Shown in pieces: positions 6,540-16,387 of a DNA stretch of 64,000 bases. Below the pieces are notes generated by a model, which was given only the letters and a program-made list of their open reading frames with translations, searched no databases and was not told the origin of the DNA. Within the stretch, counting starts at the first letter, position 1, and the number at the start of each line of letters is the position of its first letter. This DNA comes from an uncultured Paracoccaceae bacterium (lineage in GTDB: Bacteria > Pseudomonadota > Alphaproteobacteria > Rhodobacterales > Rhodobacteraceae). The DNA is taken from positions 215,670 through 279,669 of the forward strand of contig CALMJS010000015.1 in NCBI GenBank assembly GCA_937864535.1. Direction: 5' to 3'. Both the position numbers and the translations under genes were made by a program.

Positions 6540-9424
6540 AGGATTTTATCATTCCATGGGGCGATGACCGCGATCTGGGCACCCCTGCCTCGAAATCGAC
6601 CAAATCCGTCACCCTGAACATCGACGGGTTCGACGTGACCGTGCCGGAAGGCACCAGCGTCATGCGCGCCTCTGCCCTGGCCGGGATCGACATTCCGAAA
6701 CTCTGTGCGTCGGATAACCTCGAAGCCTTCGGGTCCTGCCGTCTGTGTGTTGTGGAAATCGAGGGCCGTCGCGGCACGCCCGCGTCCTGCACGACCCCTG
6801 TGACCCCGGGCATGGTGGTGCACACCCAGTCGAAAAAGGTCCAGAAGATCCGCAAGGGCGTGATGGAGCTCTATATCTCCGACCACCCGCTGGATTGTCT
6901 GACCTGTGCGGCGAACGGCGATTGCGAATTGCAAGATATGGCCGGTGCCGTTGGTCTGCGCGATGTGCGTTACGAGGCGGTGGATACCCACTTTAAGGCT
7001 AAGAACACCAGTGGCGAGTCCAACCCGCAGTGGCTGCCCAAAGACGACAGCAACCCCTATTTCACCTACGATCCGGCCAAATGCATTGTCTGTTCGCGCT
7101 GCGTGCGTGCCTGTGAAGAGGTGCAGGGGACGTTCGCGCTGACCATTTCTGGCCGTGGTTTCGACAGCCGCGTGTCGGCCGGGTCACTGAACGATACCTT
7201 CCTGTCGTCGGACTGTGTGTCTTGCGGCGCCTGCGTTCAGGCCTGCCCGACCGCGACGCTGCAGGAAAAGTCGGTGATCGAGATGGGCACGCCGACCCGT
7301 TCGGTCATCACCACCTGCGCCTATTGCGGCGTCGGCTGTTCCTTCAAGGCCGAGATGCGCGGCGACGAACTCGTCCGTATGACCCCCTATAAACATGGCA
7401 AGGCCAACCGCGGGCATTCTTGCGTCAAGGGCCGCTTTGCCTATGGCTATGCCACCCATCAGGACCGCATTCTGAACCCGATGATCCGCGACACCATCGA
7501 CCAGCCGTGGCGCGAAGTGTCTTGGGCCGAGGCGATGAGCTTTGCTGCGACCAAGATGCGCGGCCTTCAGGAAAAATACGGGCAAAAATCGATCGGCGTC
7601 ATTACCTCGTCGCGCTGCACCAACGAAGAGACCTTCCTCGTGCAGAAACTGACCCGTGCGGTGTTCGGCAACAACAACACCGACACCTGCGCCCGCGTCT
7701 GCCATTCGCCGACCGGTTACGGCCTTGGCCAGACCTACGGCACCTCGGCCGGTACGCAGGACTTCGACTCGGTCGAGGAAACCGATTGCGCGCTGATCAT
7801 CGGTGCCAACCCGACCGACGGGCACCCCGTCTTTGCCAGCCGCCTGAAAAAGCGCATCCGTCAGGGTGCCAAGCTGATCGTGATCGACCCGCGCCGCACC
7901 GATATGGTGAAGTCGAACCACATTCAGGCCGACCACCATCTGCCGCTGCGTCCGGGCACCAACGTGGCTATCGTCACTGCGCTGGCGCATGTGATCGTCA
8001 CCGAAGGTCTGATCGACGCGGACTACATTAGAAACCGCTGCGACTGGGACGAATATCTGGCCTACGCCGAATTCGTCAGCGATCCGCGCCACTCGCCCGA
8101 GGCTGTCGAACTGCTGACCGGTGTTCCGGCGGCTGACGTTCGCGCCGCGGCCCGCACCTATGCAACCGCTGGCAAATCGGCGATCTACTACGGTCTGGGC
8201 GTGACCGAACATAGCCAAGGTTCGACCACCGTCATCGGTATCGCCAACCTCGCCATGTTGACCGGCAATGTCGGCATCAACGGCGCTGGCGTGAACCCGC
8301 TGCGCGGCCAGAACAACGTGCAGGGTTCCTGCGATATGGGGTCGTTCCCGCACGAACTGCCGGGCTACCGCCATGTCAAAAACGCCGATGTCCGTGAAAT
8401 CTTTGAAAAGGCGTGGAACGTCACGATCGATCCGGAACCGGGTCTGCGTATTCCCAACATGCTGGATGCGGCGGTCGATGGCACGTTTAAGGGTCTCTAC
8501 TGTCAGGGCGAGGATATCCTCCAGTCCGATCCGGACACCAAGCACGTCGCCGCCGGTCTGGCCGCGATGGAGTGCGTGATCGTCCACGACCTGTTCCTGA
8601 ACGAGACCGCGAACTACGCGCATGTCTTCCTGCCGGGCTCGTCGTTCCTTGAAAAGGATGGCACCTTTACCAACGCCGAACGCCGCATCAACCGCGTGCG
8701 CAAGGTGATGGCCCCCAAGAACGGCTATGCCGACTGGGAAGTGACCCAGATGCTGGCAAACGCGATGGGGGCGGGCTGGACCTATACCCATCCCAGCCAG
8801 ATCATGGACGAAATCGCGGCCACCACGCCGTCCTTTGCCAATGTGTCCTATGACCTGCTCGAAGAGCGCGGTTCGATCCAGTGGCCGTGCAACGACGCCA
8901 ACCCTGACGGCACTCCGCTGATGCACGTTGACGGGTTTGTGCGTGGCAAGGGCCGCCTGATCGTCACTGAATACGTGGCGACCGACGAAAAGACTGGCCC
9001 GCGCTTCCCGCTGTTGCTGACCACGGGCCGTATCCTGTCGCAGTACAATGTGGGCGCCCAGACCCGCCGCACGGCGAACGTGGTCTGGCACGATCAGGAC
9101 GTGCTGGAAATCCACCCGCACGATGCCGAAGTGCGTGGCGTCAAAGAGGGCGATTTCGTCAAACTGGCATCGCGTTCGGGGGAAACCACCCTGCGCGCGA
9201 CGATCACCGACCGCGTGTCGCCGGGTGTGGTCTATACGACCTTCCACCACCCCGACACGCAGGCGAACGTCATCACCACCGACTTTAGCGACTGGGCGAC
9301 CAACTGCCCCGAATACAAGGTCACCGCGGTGCAGGTTTCGCCGTCCAACGGCCCGACCGACTGGCAAGAGGACTATGCCGCGCAGGCTGCTGCCTCGCGC
9401 CGTATCCTTCCGGCGGCCGAGTGA
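6536..9424 (+). CDS. fdsA: NAD-dependent formate dehydrogenase catalytic alpha subunit
   Basis: Molybdenum bis-MGD subunit oxidising formate to CO2, 962 aa. The N-terminal NuoG-like part has a [2Fe-2S] site (CASDNLEAFGSCRLC ... C), the His-ligated cluster motif HPLDCLTCAANGDC, and two ferredoxin-like clusters (CIVCSRCVRAC, CVSCGACVQAC). The catalytic part starts with CAYCGVGCSF. The Mo ligand is a cysteine, not selenocysteine: Cys389 in CARVCHS, followed by the conserved His390. Translation starts at a GTG overlapping the previous stop (GTGA). It overlaps fdsC by 4 bases. Insertion of the metal centre needs FdsC. Confidence 0.97.
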   Translation: MKDFIIPWGDDRDLGTPASKSTKSVTLNIDGFDVTVPEGTSVMRASALAGIDIPKLCASDNLEAFGSCRLCVVEIEGRRGTPASCTTPVTPGMVVHTQSKKVQKIRKGVMELYISDHPLDCLTCAANGDCELQDMAGAVGLRDVRYEAVDTHFKAKNTSGESNPQWLPKDDSNPYFTYDPAKCIVCSRCVRACEEVQGTFALTISGRGFDSRVSAGSLNDTFLSSDCVSCGACVQACPTATLQEKSVIEMGTPTRSVITTCAYCGVGCSFKAEMRGDELVRMTPYKHGKANRGHSCVKGRFAYGYATHQDRILNPMIRDTIDQPWREVSWAEAMSFAATKMRGLQEKYGQKSIGVITSSRCTNEETFLVQKLTRAVFGNNNTDTCARVCHSPTGYGLGQTYGTSAGTQDFDSVEETDCALIIGANPTDGHPVFASRLKKRIRQGAKLIVIDPRRTDMVKSNHIQADHHLPLRPGTNVAIVTALAHVIVTEGLIDADYIRNRCDWDEYLAYAEFVSDPRHSPEAVELLTGVPAADVRAAARTYATAGKSAIYYGLGVTEHSQGSTTVIGIANLAMLTGNVGINGAGVNPLRGQNNVQGSCDMGSFPHELPGYRHVKNADVREIFEKAWNVTIDPEPGLRIPNMLDAAVDGTFKGLYCQGEDILQSDPDTKHVAAGLAAMECVIVHDLFLNETANYAHVFLPGSSFLEKDGTFTNAERRINRVRKVMAPKNGYADWEVTQMLANAMGAGWTYTHPSQIMDEIAATTPSFANVSYDLLEERGSIQWPCNDANPDGTPLMHVDGFVRGKGRLIVTEYVATDEKTGPRFPLLLTTGRILSQYNVGAQTRRTANVVWHDQDVLEIHPHDAEVRGVKEGDFVKLASRSGETTLRATITDRVSPGVVYTTFHHPDTQANVITTDFSDWATNCPEYKVTAVQVSPSNGPTDWQEDYAAQAAASRRILPAAE

Positions 9425-10206
9425 CGCCGGCACGGTCCATCGCTGGCCAGACATGGCGGGGCGGGGTGCAGTCGATGCACCGCGCCCTGCCCCAAGAGGT
9501 GCCGGTTGCCATCGTGTTCAACGGCACCACGCAGGCCGTGATGATGGCGACACCGGACCGGCTGGACGCCTTCGGGATCGGCTTTGCCCTGACCGAAGGC
9601 ACGGTGAAAGCCGTAGCTGACATCGAAACTCTGGAGGTGGTCGAGCACCCTCAGGGTTTCGAGGTCCGCATGTGGATCACCGATGACGCCGCCAAACGGA
9701 TGGAGGCGCGGCGCCGGTCGATGCTTGGCCCCGTTGGCTGCGGCCTGTGCGGGATCGACAGTCTGGAACAGGCGCTGCGGGATCTGCCGCCGGTGCAGTC
9801 AGCGATTACCCTGACTGCCGCCGAGGTTGACCAAGCGACCGAAGCCCTGCGCCAGCACCAGCCGCTGCATGACCAGACCCGTGCGGTCCATGCCGCCGGT
9901 TTCTGGCGTGGCGGGATTATCGCCGCCTGCGAGGATGTCGGCAGACATAACGCGCTGGACAAACTGATCGGCACATTGGTCCAGCAGGGCATCGACCCCG
10001 CCACGGGCGCGATTGTGCTGACCAGTCGCGTGTCGGTCGATATGGTCCAGAAAACTGTCATCGCTGGCAGCCCGATCCTGATCGCTGTTTCCGCGCCGAC
10101 CGCGCAGGCCGTCGCGCTGGCCGAAAGCGCTCACCTGACCGTAGCCGCGCTGGCGCGTGGGGACGGTTTCGACATCTACTCCCATCCCGAACGGATAACC
10201 GCATGA
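9421..10206 (+). CDS. fdsC: FdhD-family sulfurtransferase / formate dehydrogenase accessory protein
   Basis: 261-aa cytoplasmic chaperone of the FdhD/FdsC family that binds bis-MGD cofactor, promotes its sulfuration and delivers it to FdsA. The signature GPVGCGLCGIDSLEQA carries Cys107 and Cys110, corresponding to the CxxC loop of FdhD. EDVGRHNALDKLIG and LTSRVSVDMVQK are further family blocks. It begins at a GTG overlapping the fdsA stop (GTGA) and overlaps fdsD by ATGA. The only nearby client is FdsA. Confidence 0.95.
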   Translation: MTPARSIAGQTWRGGVQSMHRALPQEVPVAIVFNGTTQAVMMATPDRLDAFGIGFALTEGTVKAVADIETLEVVEHPQGFEVRMWITDDAAKRMEARRRSMLGPVGCGLCGIDSLEQALRDLPPVQSAITLTAAEVDQATEALRQHQPLHDQTRAVHAAGFWRGGIIAACEDVGRHNALDKLIGTLVQQGIDPATGAIVLTSRVSVDMVQKTVIAGSPILIAVSAPTAQAVALAESAHLTVAALARGDGFDIYSHPERITA

Positions 10207-10418
10207 AAACCGAAAAGATGGTCTATATGGCGAACCAGATCGCCACGTTCTTTGTCTCGCAGCCCGGCACCGATCAGGCCGACCGCGTTGCCGCCCATAT
10301 CAATGATTTCTGGGAACCGCGGATGCGTGAACAGTTTCTGACCCATGTTACCGCTGGCGGCGAGGGCCTGTCGGAGCTGTCGCTCAAGGCTGCGGCGCTG
10401 GTGCGTCAACCGGCCTGA
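10203..10418 (+). CDS. fdsD: Formate dehydrogenase delta subunit
   Basis: 71-aa cytoplasmic protein of the FdsD family; in Rhodobacter the protein is needed for assembly or activity and binds the FdsABG complex. Family features are the start KMVYMANQIATFF, the central DHINDFW-like segment (AAHINDFWEPRMR) and LSELSLKAAALV near the end. It is the last gene of the operon. Its 3' end overlaps the convergent phnM-like gene by 13 bases, and no hairpin terminator is visible, so the two transcripts must overlap. Confidence 0.93.
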   Translation: MKTEKMVYMANQIATFFVSQPGTDQADRVAAHINDFWEPRMREQFLTHVTAGGEGLSELSLKAAALVRQPA

Positions 10419-11599
10419 TATACGGTTCGTCCGCCGCAGACTGTCATGACCGGGGCGGGCGTTTGCCCGTCGGGCCAGTCGATCAGCACCAGATCGGCCC
10501 GCTGGCCGACAGCAATTTCGCCCCTGTCGCTGAGGTGGCTGGCGCGGGCAGGGTTTGTGCTGACCAGTTTCCAGACCTGCGCCAGATCGCGTCCCCCTGC
10601 GACCATCCGCGCGACGGCGGCCAGCATCGCCGGATAGAAATAGTCGGACGCCAGAATATCGCACAGCCCCCTGTCGAACATGTCGATGGCCGAGGGAGAG
10701 CCCAGATGGCTGCCACCTCGCGCGGCGTTCGGCGCCCCAAAGACGATCCAGTCGCTGTTGTCCCGCGCCGATTGCGCCACCACGTCATTCATCGGAAATT
10801 CGCTGATCCGCGCGCCGAGGTCACGGAAATAGTCCCGCGCCACGATCTGTGAATCGTCATGGCTGAGCATCGGCGCGCCCACCGCTCGGCCCATTTCTGC
10901 GATACGGGCGATCATCGCAGGCACATCGGGGCGGCGGGCGTAGATGTCCAGAATCCGGTCGCGCAGCGCCTCGGCACTCATGCCGACCCGTTCGGACCGT
11001 TTGCGCATCTTGGCTATGAACCTCGGATCGTCCGGAGTGCAGATCGGAAAACTGTCGTCCAATTCGAACGGACGTGTCTGCAGCGGCGTGTTCGGAACGA
11101 TCATGATCATCGAGGTATGATCGTTAAACGCCAGCGCGTCGCCCTTGGATAGGCGGGAGTCGATCAGTGGCAGCGCCTCGAAACAGAAGGTCTCCCATCG
11201 CAGTTGCATCCGGTTATCTACCGTCAGGCGCGGCGCGAGCCGTTCCAGTGCGGCAGCAAAGGCGGTGCCCTGATCCACCGACCGCAGCCCGGTTTCCCAC
11301 GACAGCGTCACCGCGTGATAGGCGGTGGTGATCCCGTTCGTGGCAAGTTGCCGGTCGGTGTCCAGCACGGCCCCGTCCAGCGGAAAGAACACATTGGGGC
11401 GCGGCATGACCTGCCGTTCAAACGCATCGCCGTGGATATCCACCATCGCAGGGGCAAGGATGCGCCCCTGACCCTCGATCACCTCTGCCCCGTCCGTCGG
11501 GCCATCCAGCGCGGTGATGACGCCGGCTTCGATGCGGACGGACACATCGCGCACACCATCGGGCAATATTGCCCGCACGTTCTGAAAAATCTGCGCCAT
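10406..11599 (-). CDS. PhnM-like amidohydrolase (alpha-D-ribose 1-methylphosphonate 5-triphosphate diphosphatase family)
   Basis: 397-aa metal-dependent hydrolase of the amidohydrolase superfamily. It has the metal motif MVDIHGDAFER near residue 52, FGAPNAARGGSHLG near 290, the acidic metal site ILASDYFYPA, and a C-terminal beta-sandwich ending in ADLVLIDW. The RGGSH and SDY-type blocks are characteristic of PhnM, which acts in the C-P lyase pathway. No other phn gene is present, so the substrate may differ. It lies 55 bases downstream of hypE on the same strand and may be transcribed with the hyp genes. It converges on fdsD. Confidence 0.85.
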   Translation of the reverse strand: MAQIFQNVRAILPDGVRDVSVRIEAGVITALDGPTDGAEVIEGQGRILAPAMVDIHGDAFERQVMPRPNVFFPLDGAVLDTDRQLATNGITTAYHAVTLSWETGLRSVDQGTAFAAALERLAPRLTVDNRMQLRWETFCFEALPLIDSRLSKGDALAFNDHTSMIMIVPNTPLQTRPFELDDSFPICTPDDPRFIAKMRKRSERVGMSAEALRDRILDIYARRPDVPAMIARIAEMGRAVGAPMLSHDDSQIVARDYFRDLGARISEFPMNDVVAQSARDNSDWIVFGAPNAARGGSHLGSPSAIDMFDRGLCDILASDYFYPAMLAAVARMVAGGRDLAQVWKLVSTNPARASHLSDRGEIAVGQRADLVLIDWPDGQTPAPVMTVCGGRTVYQAG

Positions 11600-11654
11600 G
11601 CCGTACTCTCTTGATCACGCGGACGGTAGCAGCACAGGCCGCACGGGCAAGAGG

Positions 11655-12677
11655 TCAACAAATCCGTGGCAATTGTTCGCCCACCAGCATGTCTACAATC
11701 CGCGTTCCGCCAAATGCCGTGCGCATGGTCACCATTGGTCTGCCCGCCTTGGCCCGTCCGATCACCGTAGCGCCGCGTCCGGTGTCCACTGACCGCATCG
11801 CGGCCAGCGCGGCTTCGGCGTGTTCGGCGGCGACAAACAGGACCAGCGTACCTTCGTTCGCCAGATACAGCGGATCAAGGCCAAGGATTTCGCAGGTCCC
11901 TTTGACCTCCGGGCGCAGGGGCAGGGCCTCTTCGTCGATCTCGATGGCGCAGCCGGCGGCCTCGGCCATTTCATTGAGGGCCGAGGCGATCCCGCCCCGC
12001 GTGGCATCGCGGCAGGCGCGAACGGGAACAGCGGTGCACGTCGCCTCCATCAAATGTCCGAGCGCCGCGCAATCCGATTGCAGGTCAGAGGACAGCATCA
12101 TATCGCCCCGCGCCGCCAGAATGGTCGCGCCGTGATCGCCCAGCACGCCATTCACGATCGCCACATCACCGGGTTGGATCGCATCGGCGCGCAGGTCGCG
12201 GTCCGCCGGAATGATGCCGACGCCCGAGGTGGTGATAAACACCTTGTCCGCCGAACCGCGCCCGACGACCTTGGTGTCGCCCGTGACGATCTTAACCCCG
12301 GTCTTGTCGGCCTCTTTGACCATGCTGGCAACGATCCGGCGCAAGAGCGCGATTTCGGTCCCCTCTTCGATGATGAACGCAGCCGACAGCCACAGCGGTT
12401 TCGCCCCGCCCACGGCAAGGTCGTTGACCGTGCCGCAGACGGCAATCTTGCCAATGTCACCGCCCGGAAATTCGATGGGTGTCACCACATAACTGTCGGT
12501 GGTAAAGGCCAGCCGCGCGCCGGGCTGCAACAGGGCGTCATGCATCAGGCGCGCCTGATCCTCTTTACTTTCCGGTTGGAAAGATTCGGTAAACACTGAG
12601 GAAATCAGGTCGCGCATCGCCTTGCCCCCGCTACCGTGGGACAGGGTGACACGTTCATCGCGCAGCACTTTGGTCAT
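11655..12677 (-). CDS. hypE: Hydrogenase maturation protein, carbamoyl dehydratase
   Basis: Makes the cyanide ligands of the NiFe active site. HypF carbamoylates the C-terminal cysteine and HypE dehydrates it with ATP to a thiocyanate. The protein has 340 aa and ends in PRIC with the acceptor cysteine as last residue. The N-terminal LSHGSGGKAM loop and the TDSYVVTPIEFPGGDIGK block belong to the PurM-like ATP-binding fold. The start at 12677 overlaps the hypD stop (ATGA). It is the last canonical hyp gene of the cluster. Confidence 0.97.
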   Translation of the reverse strand: MTKVLRDERVTLSHGSGGKAMRDLISSVFTESFQPESKEDQARLMHDALLQPGARLAFTTDSYVVTPIEFPGGDIGKIAVCGTVNDLAVGGAKPLWLSAAFIIEEGTEIALLRRIVASMVKEADKTGVKIVTGDTKVVGRGSADKVFITTSGVGIIPADRDLRADAIQPGDVAIVNGVLGDHGATILAARGDMMLSSDLQSDCAALGHLMEATCTAVPVRACRDATRGGIASALNEMAEAAGCAIEIDEEALPLRPEVKGTCEILGLDPLYLANEGTLVLFVAAEHAEAALAAMRSVDTGRGATVIGRAKAGRPMVTMRTAFGGTRIVDMLVGEQLPRIC

Positions 12678-13816
12678 TCGGCGGCCTCCGCGGCGCGACG
12701 GCCCCCGTATTGCCAATAGGCGGCGCAGGCTCCTTCGGAACTGACCATCAGCGCGCCCAGCGGCATTTCCGGCGTGCAGCCGGTCCCGAACATCGGGCAG
12801 GCGGTTGGCTTGATCCGGCCTGTCATCACCGCCCCGCATTCGCACCCTTCGGGTTCCTGCACCACACGATTGCCGGTGGCGTAGCCGATGCCGAATTTTT
12901 CTTCGGCGTCAAAGGCCTTGTACCCTTCACGGATGCGCAGGCCAGAGGCGTCAATCTCGCCCAGTCCCCGCCATTCAAACGAGGGGCGGCGTTCGTAGAC
13001 ATCGTTCATCGCGGCGATGGACACCGGGTTGCCGTGTTCGGGCACGATGCGGGCATATTGGTTTTCGACCTCGGCCCGGCCATCGCGGATCTGTTCCAGA
13101 ACCATCAGCACGGATTGCAACAGGTCCAGCGGTTCGAACCCTGCCACCACGATGGGTTTGCCGTAGTCGCGCGGGATGAAATCATAGGGATGAACCCCGA
13201 TCACCATCGACACATGGCCCGGCCCGACAAACCCGTCGAGCATCATGTAGGGATCATCCAAGAGCGCCTTGATCGGTTCGGGCACGGTGATGTGGTTGCA
13301 GAACACGCTGAAATTGGTCAGCCCCTCGCGGGCGGCCTGTTGGATCGACAGCGCGGTCGATGGCGTCGTGGTTTCAAACCCGAGGCCAAAGAAAACCACT
13401 TCTCTATCCGGGTTGCGCCGTGCCAGTTCCAGTGCATCCAGCGGCGAATAGACCATGCGGATATCCGCGCCGTCAGCCTTGGCCTGTAGCAAGGATTTCC
13501 GCGTTCCCGGCACCCGCATCGCATCGCCAAAGGTGGTAAAAATAACATTTGGCTGTTCGGCTATTTCGACGCATTCATCAACGCGGGACATCGGCAAAAC
13601 GCAAACTGGGCAGCCGGGTCCATGGATGAACTCGATCCCTTCGGGGGTTAGACGGTCCAGACCATAGCGAAAAATCGCGTGGGTATGGCCGCCGCAAATC
13701 TCCATGATATGGACCGGCTTTTCCTTGGTCGCGCCGATCTGGTTCGTGACCTTTTCAATCGCGGCCAAGAGCGCCTTGGCGGCCTTGGGGTCGCGGAATT
13801 CCTGAACGTATCTCAT
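12674..13816 (-). CDS. hypD: Hydrogenase maturation protein, Fe(CN)2CO assembly scaffold
   Basis: 380-aa [4Fe-4S] protein on which, with HypC, the Fe(CN)2CO unit of the hydrogenase is assembled. Conserved motifs are CGGHTHAIFRYG (residues about 41-52), GPGCPVC, FFGLGFETTTP and the C-terminal cluster cysteines in CECGAVMTGRIKPTACPMFGTGC (described by position, about 325-350). It overlaps hypC (ATGA) and hypE (ATGA), so hypCDE are translationally coupled. Confidence 0.97.
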   Translation of the reverse strand: MRYVQEFRDPKAAKALLAAIEKVTNQIGATKEKPVHIMEICGGHTHAIFRYGLDRLTPEGIEFIHGPGCPVCVLPMSRVDECVEIAEQPNVIFTTFGDAMRVPGTRKSLLQAKADGADIRMVYSPLDALELARRNPDREVVFFGLGFETTTPSTALSIQQAAREGLTNFSVFCNHITVPEPIKALLDDPYMMLDGFVGPGHVSMVIGVHPYDFIPRDYGKPIVVAGFEPLDLLQSVLMVLEQIRDGRAEVENQYARIVPEHGNPVSIAAMNDVYERRPSFEWRGLGEIDASGLRIREGYKAFDAEEKFGIGYATGNRVVQEPEGCECGAVMTGRIKPTACPMFGTGCTPEMPLGALMVSSEGACAAYWQYGGRRAAEAAE

Positions 13817-14100
13817 TGCGCCTCCAACGCTTTCGCGCCCTCTGCCATCGCTTCGAGTGTTTCTTGGGCCTCGCCCAGACCACGCAGGGCCTCCAGGGTT
13901 TTGGCGGCCTCGTCCTCGTCGATGATCGCCATGGCAAAGCCGACGTGGATCAGGGCAAACTTGCCGATCAGATCCGCGGGCGATCCGGTCAGGACCGGGG
14001 CATAGGACACCTCGCGGCGCACGCCAGACACATCGGCCATGGCCATCATGCGGCTCTCGTCAGTGATGGCCACGATCTGGCCGGGAATGCCTAGGCACAT
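13813..14100 (-). CDS. hypC: Hydrogenase maturation chaperone HypC
   Basis: 95-aa chaperone of the HypC/HupF family. The conserved N-terminal MCLGIPGQ has the essential Cys2, exposed after removal of the initiator Met, which contacts HypD and the hydrogenase large-subunit precursor. The start at 14100 is fixed by this motif; the frame is open further upstream into hupR. It is followed by hypD with a 4-base overlap and preceded by hupR, whose stop lies 2 bases away. A second family member, HupF, is encoded at 19557-19877. Confidence 0.96.
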   Translation of the reverse strand: MCLGIPGQIVAITDESRMMAMADVSGVRREVSYAPVLTGSPADLIGKFALIHVGFAMAIIDEDEAAKTLEALRGLGEAQETLEAMAEGAKALEAQ

Positions 14101-14102
14101 GG

Positions 14103-15572
14103 TTAGTCCTCTTCCACGGTTTGGCGGCGCGGCGGGGTGATGCCATACCGATCCAGTTTCGCCCGCAGCCCCACACGCGATAGCCCCAATTCGCTGGCGG
14201 CGCGGCTCTTGTTCCATTTCAGGCGGGTCAGGGTTTCGCGCAGGATCCGCATCTCGATCAGCTCGACCCGATCCTTTAGAGTGCCTTCGCTGGTCAGCAC
14301 CTCCTCGGCGCGACGATCCGCGCCCTCCTCGGACGGATCGGCTTGCAGGATGTGGCGGGAAATCAGTTCCGGCCCGAGGACGGTATCCTGCGCAAAGATC
14401 AGCATCCGCGTGACCTCGTTCTCCAGCTCCTTGAGGTTTCCGGGCCAGTCGTAGCCCTCTAGAAAATCAAGCGCAGCATCGGAAATCCCGCGCACCTGCT
14501 TGCCATGCTGCCGGGCGATGTCGAACAACATATGCTGCGCCAGAACGGCCACGTCGCCGGGGCGCGCCCGCAGCGGCGGGATGCTGAGTTCGGTGACGGC
14601 CAGCGCGAAAAACAAATCCGCGCGGAACAGGCCATCGGCCACGCGGCTGCGCAGGTCGCAATGTGCCCCCGCCAGAATTCGGGCATTGCTGGTGATCGTC
14701 TCATAGCTGCCGATCGGGTGAAACGCGCCTTCGGTCACTACCCGGAGCAGTTTCAGTTGCAAATCCGGGGACAGCGTTTCCACACCGTTGAGGAACAGCG
14801 TCCCGCGGTCAGCCTTTTGCAAGAGGCCGATCTTGTTCGATTGTAGCCCGTTGATCGCCCCCCGCTTGGCGCCAAAGAGTTCCAGTTCGATCATCTCGTC
14901 CGGCATGCCTGCGCAATTGAGGTCAAAGAACGACCGATCCGACCGCAGCGAGGTGTAATGCATCGCCCGCGCGATCTGGGTTTTGGCAGCGCCGGCCTCG
15001 CCGGATAGCAAAACAGGCACATCAAAGGAAGCGAACTGCCGTGCATAGGTCAACGTAGCATTGAGCGGCGAATTCGGCGCGCGCAGCACATTTTCAAAGC
15101 CGAGCCCTTCGCGGAGCGCCTTGCGCTGTTGTTCCAGTTTGCTCTCTGCCGTGGTCGAGAGGTATTTCTGTTCCAGCGACAGCCGTTCGTGATCGCGGGA
15201 CAACTGGAACAATTGCGCGGCATTCTTGGCGGCCATCAGCAATTGGTTCGGGTGCCACGGTTTGGTGACGAACTGATAGATACCCGCCTCGTTGATCGCG
15301 GCGATCATATCGCTGGTCTCGGTATAGCCGGTGATGATGATCCTGACCGTTTCCGGCCAGCGTTCACGGACCTCGGACAAAAACTCGACCCCGGTTTTGC
15401 CCGGCATCCGCTGGTCGCAGAATATCACCTGCACATAGTTGTCCTGCATCAACCGCAGCGCCTCGGCCGCGTCGAGGGCGGTCAGACAGTCAAAGTCGTC
15501 CTCCAGCGCCATCCGCATGGCCGAGAGGCTGTGAACTTCGTCATCTATCAGCAGGATCGTTGGCAGGGTCAT
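14103..15572 (-). CDS. hupR: Hydrogenase response regulator HupR (NtrC-like, degenerate AAA+ domain)
   Basis: 489-aa DNA-binding regulator of hydrogenase genes, partner of HupT. Receiver domain 1-120 has the acidic pocket Asp10/Asp11 and phospho-acceptor Asp53 in FCDQRMPG; the central AAA+ domain lies at about 170-400; a Fis-type helix-turn-helix ([18 protein letters not shown]) ends the protein. The AAA+ domain is degenerate: Walker A reads GEAGAAKTQ and the sigma-54 contact loop GAFTGA is replaced by GAINGL. This fits R. capsulatus HupR, which works with sigma-70 and activates when unphosphorylated. The gene lies between hypB and hypC; its start overlaps the hypB stop (ATGA). Confidence 0.93.
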   Translation of the reverse strand: MTLPTILLIDDEVHSLSAMRMALEDDFDCLTALDAAEALRLMQDNYVQVIFCDQRMPGKTGVEFLSEVRERWPETVRIIITGYTETSDMIAAINEAGIYQFVTKPWHPNQLLMAAKNAAQLFQLSRDHERLSLEQKYLSTTAESKLEQQRKALREGLGFENVLRAPNSPLNATLTYARQFASFDVPVLLSGEAGAAKTQIARAMHYTSLRSDRSFFDLNCAGMPDEMIELELFGAKRGAINGLQSNKIGLLQKADRGTLFLNGVETLSPDLQLKLLRVVTEGAFHPIGSYETITSNARILAGAHCDLRSRVADGLFRADLFFALAVTELSIPPLRARPGDVAVLAQHMLFDIARQHGKQVRGISDAALDFLEGYDWPGNLKELENEVTRMLIFAQDTVLGPELISRHILQADPSEEGADRRAEEVLTSEGTLKDRVELIEMRILRETLTRLKWNKSRAASELGLSRVGLRAKLDRYGITPPRRQTVEED

Positions 15573-16387
15573 TCGGCCGCCCTTTGCAGAATTTTTTCGG
15601 CTCGCCGTGCGTTGAGCCACGAAATCCAGGCCGCCATGCCCTCTCCGGTGCGGGCTGACACCCGCAGAATGTCAATTGCCGGGTTCACGCGGCGCAGGTT
15701 GGTTTCGTAGAGATCCAGATCCACATCGCAATAGGGCGCCAGATCGACCTTATTGAGGATCGCCAGTCGGGCGGCGGTGAACATGTCGGGGTATTTCAGC
15801 GGTTTATCTTCGCCCTCGGTGACGGAGAGGATCGCAATCTTGCAGTCCTCGCCCAGATCGAACGCGGCGGGGCACACCAGATTGCCGACGTTTTCGATGA
15901 ACAGGAAACTCCCATGTGCGAGGTCCAGATGCTCCATCGCGTGGCCGACCATATGGCCGTCCAGATGGCATCCCTTGCCGGTGTTGACCTGAATTGCCGG
16001 TGCGCCGGTCGCGCGGATGCGGTCGGCGTCATTGGCCGTCTGCTGGTCGCCCTCGATCACGGCCAGCGGGGTTTGGGCCAGATGTTCGATGGTTTTGCAC
16101 AGCAGCGTCGTTTTGCCCGAACCGGGCGAAGAGACGAGGTTCACCGCAAAGGCGCCAAGGCTGGCCAGCCGCTTGCGGTTTTCCAGCGCGTAGCGGTCGT
16201 TTTTCGCCAGAATATCGGTCTCGATCTCGATCAGGCGCTCTTGGCTCATGCCGGGGACGGCGACCCCCGCTGGCCCGTGGCCAAAGTGGATGTCGCCGTG
16301 ATGGGGATGGTGGTGGTAGCCATGATCATGATGATGGTGCTGATGTCCCTCTAGTTTTGCATCGCCGCAACCGCACACAGTACACAT
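15569..16387 (-). CDS. hypB: Hydrogenase nickel-insertion GTPase HypB
   Basis: 272-aa GTPase that, with HypA, loads nickel into the hydrogenase large subunit. The N-terminus has the high-affinity metal motif MCTVCGCG, followed by a histidine-rich stretch (residues 15-36, more than ten His) suited to nickel storage. The G-domain shows SSPGSGKT (P-loop), the dimer metal site around GCHLDGHMV, and LNKVDLAPY (base recognition). The start shares one base with the hypA stop (TGATG), and the stop overlaps hupR. Confidence 0.97.
   Translation of the reverse strand: MCTVCGCGDAKLEGHQHHHHDHGYHHHPHHGDIHFGHGPAGVAVPGMSQERLIEIETDILAKNDRYALENRKRLASLGAFAVNLVSSPGSGKTTLLCKTIEHLAQTPLAVIEGDQQTANDADRIRATGAPAIQVNTGKGCHLDGHMVGHAMEHLDLAHGSFLFIENVGNLVCPAAFDLGEDCKIAILSVTEGEDKPLKYPDMFTAARLAILNKVDLAPYCDVDLDLYETNLRRVNPAIDILRVSARTGEGMAAWISWLNARRAEKILQRAAE

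Noticed and set aside
7691..7705. Selenocysteine in the formate dehydrogenase catalytic subunit
   Set aside because: The Mo-ligand codon is TGC (Cys389), with no in-frame TGA, as in other FdsA proteins.
7184..9454. A 756-codon open frame antisense to fdsA
   Set aside because: It mirrors a GC-rich gene with strong third-position bias; it has no ribosome site or recognisable domain. The same applies to long antisense frames at 4708-6288, 31706-33154 and 54526-56250.
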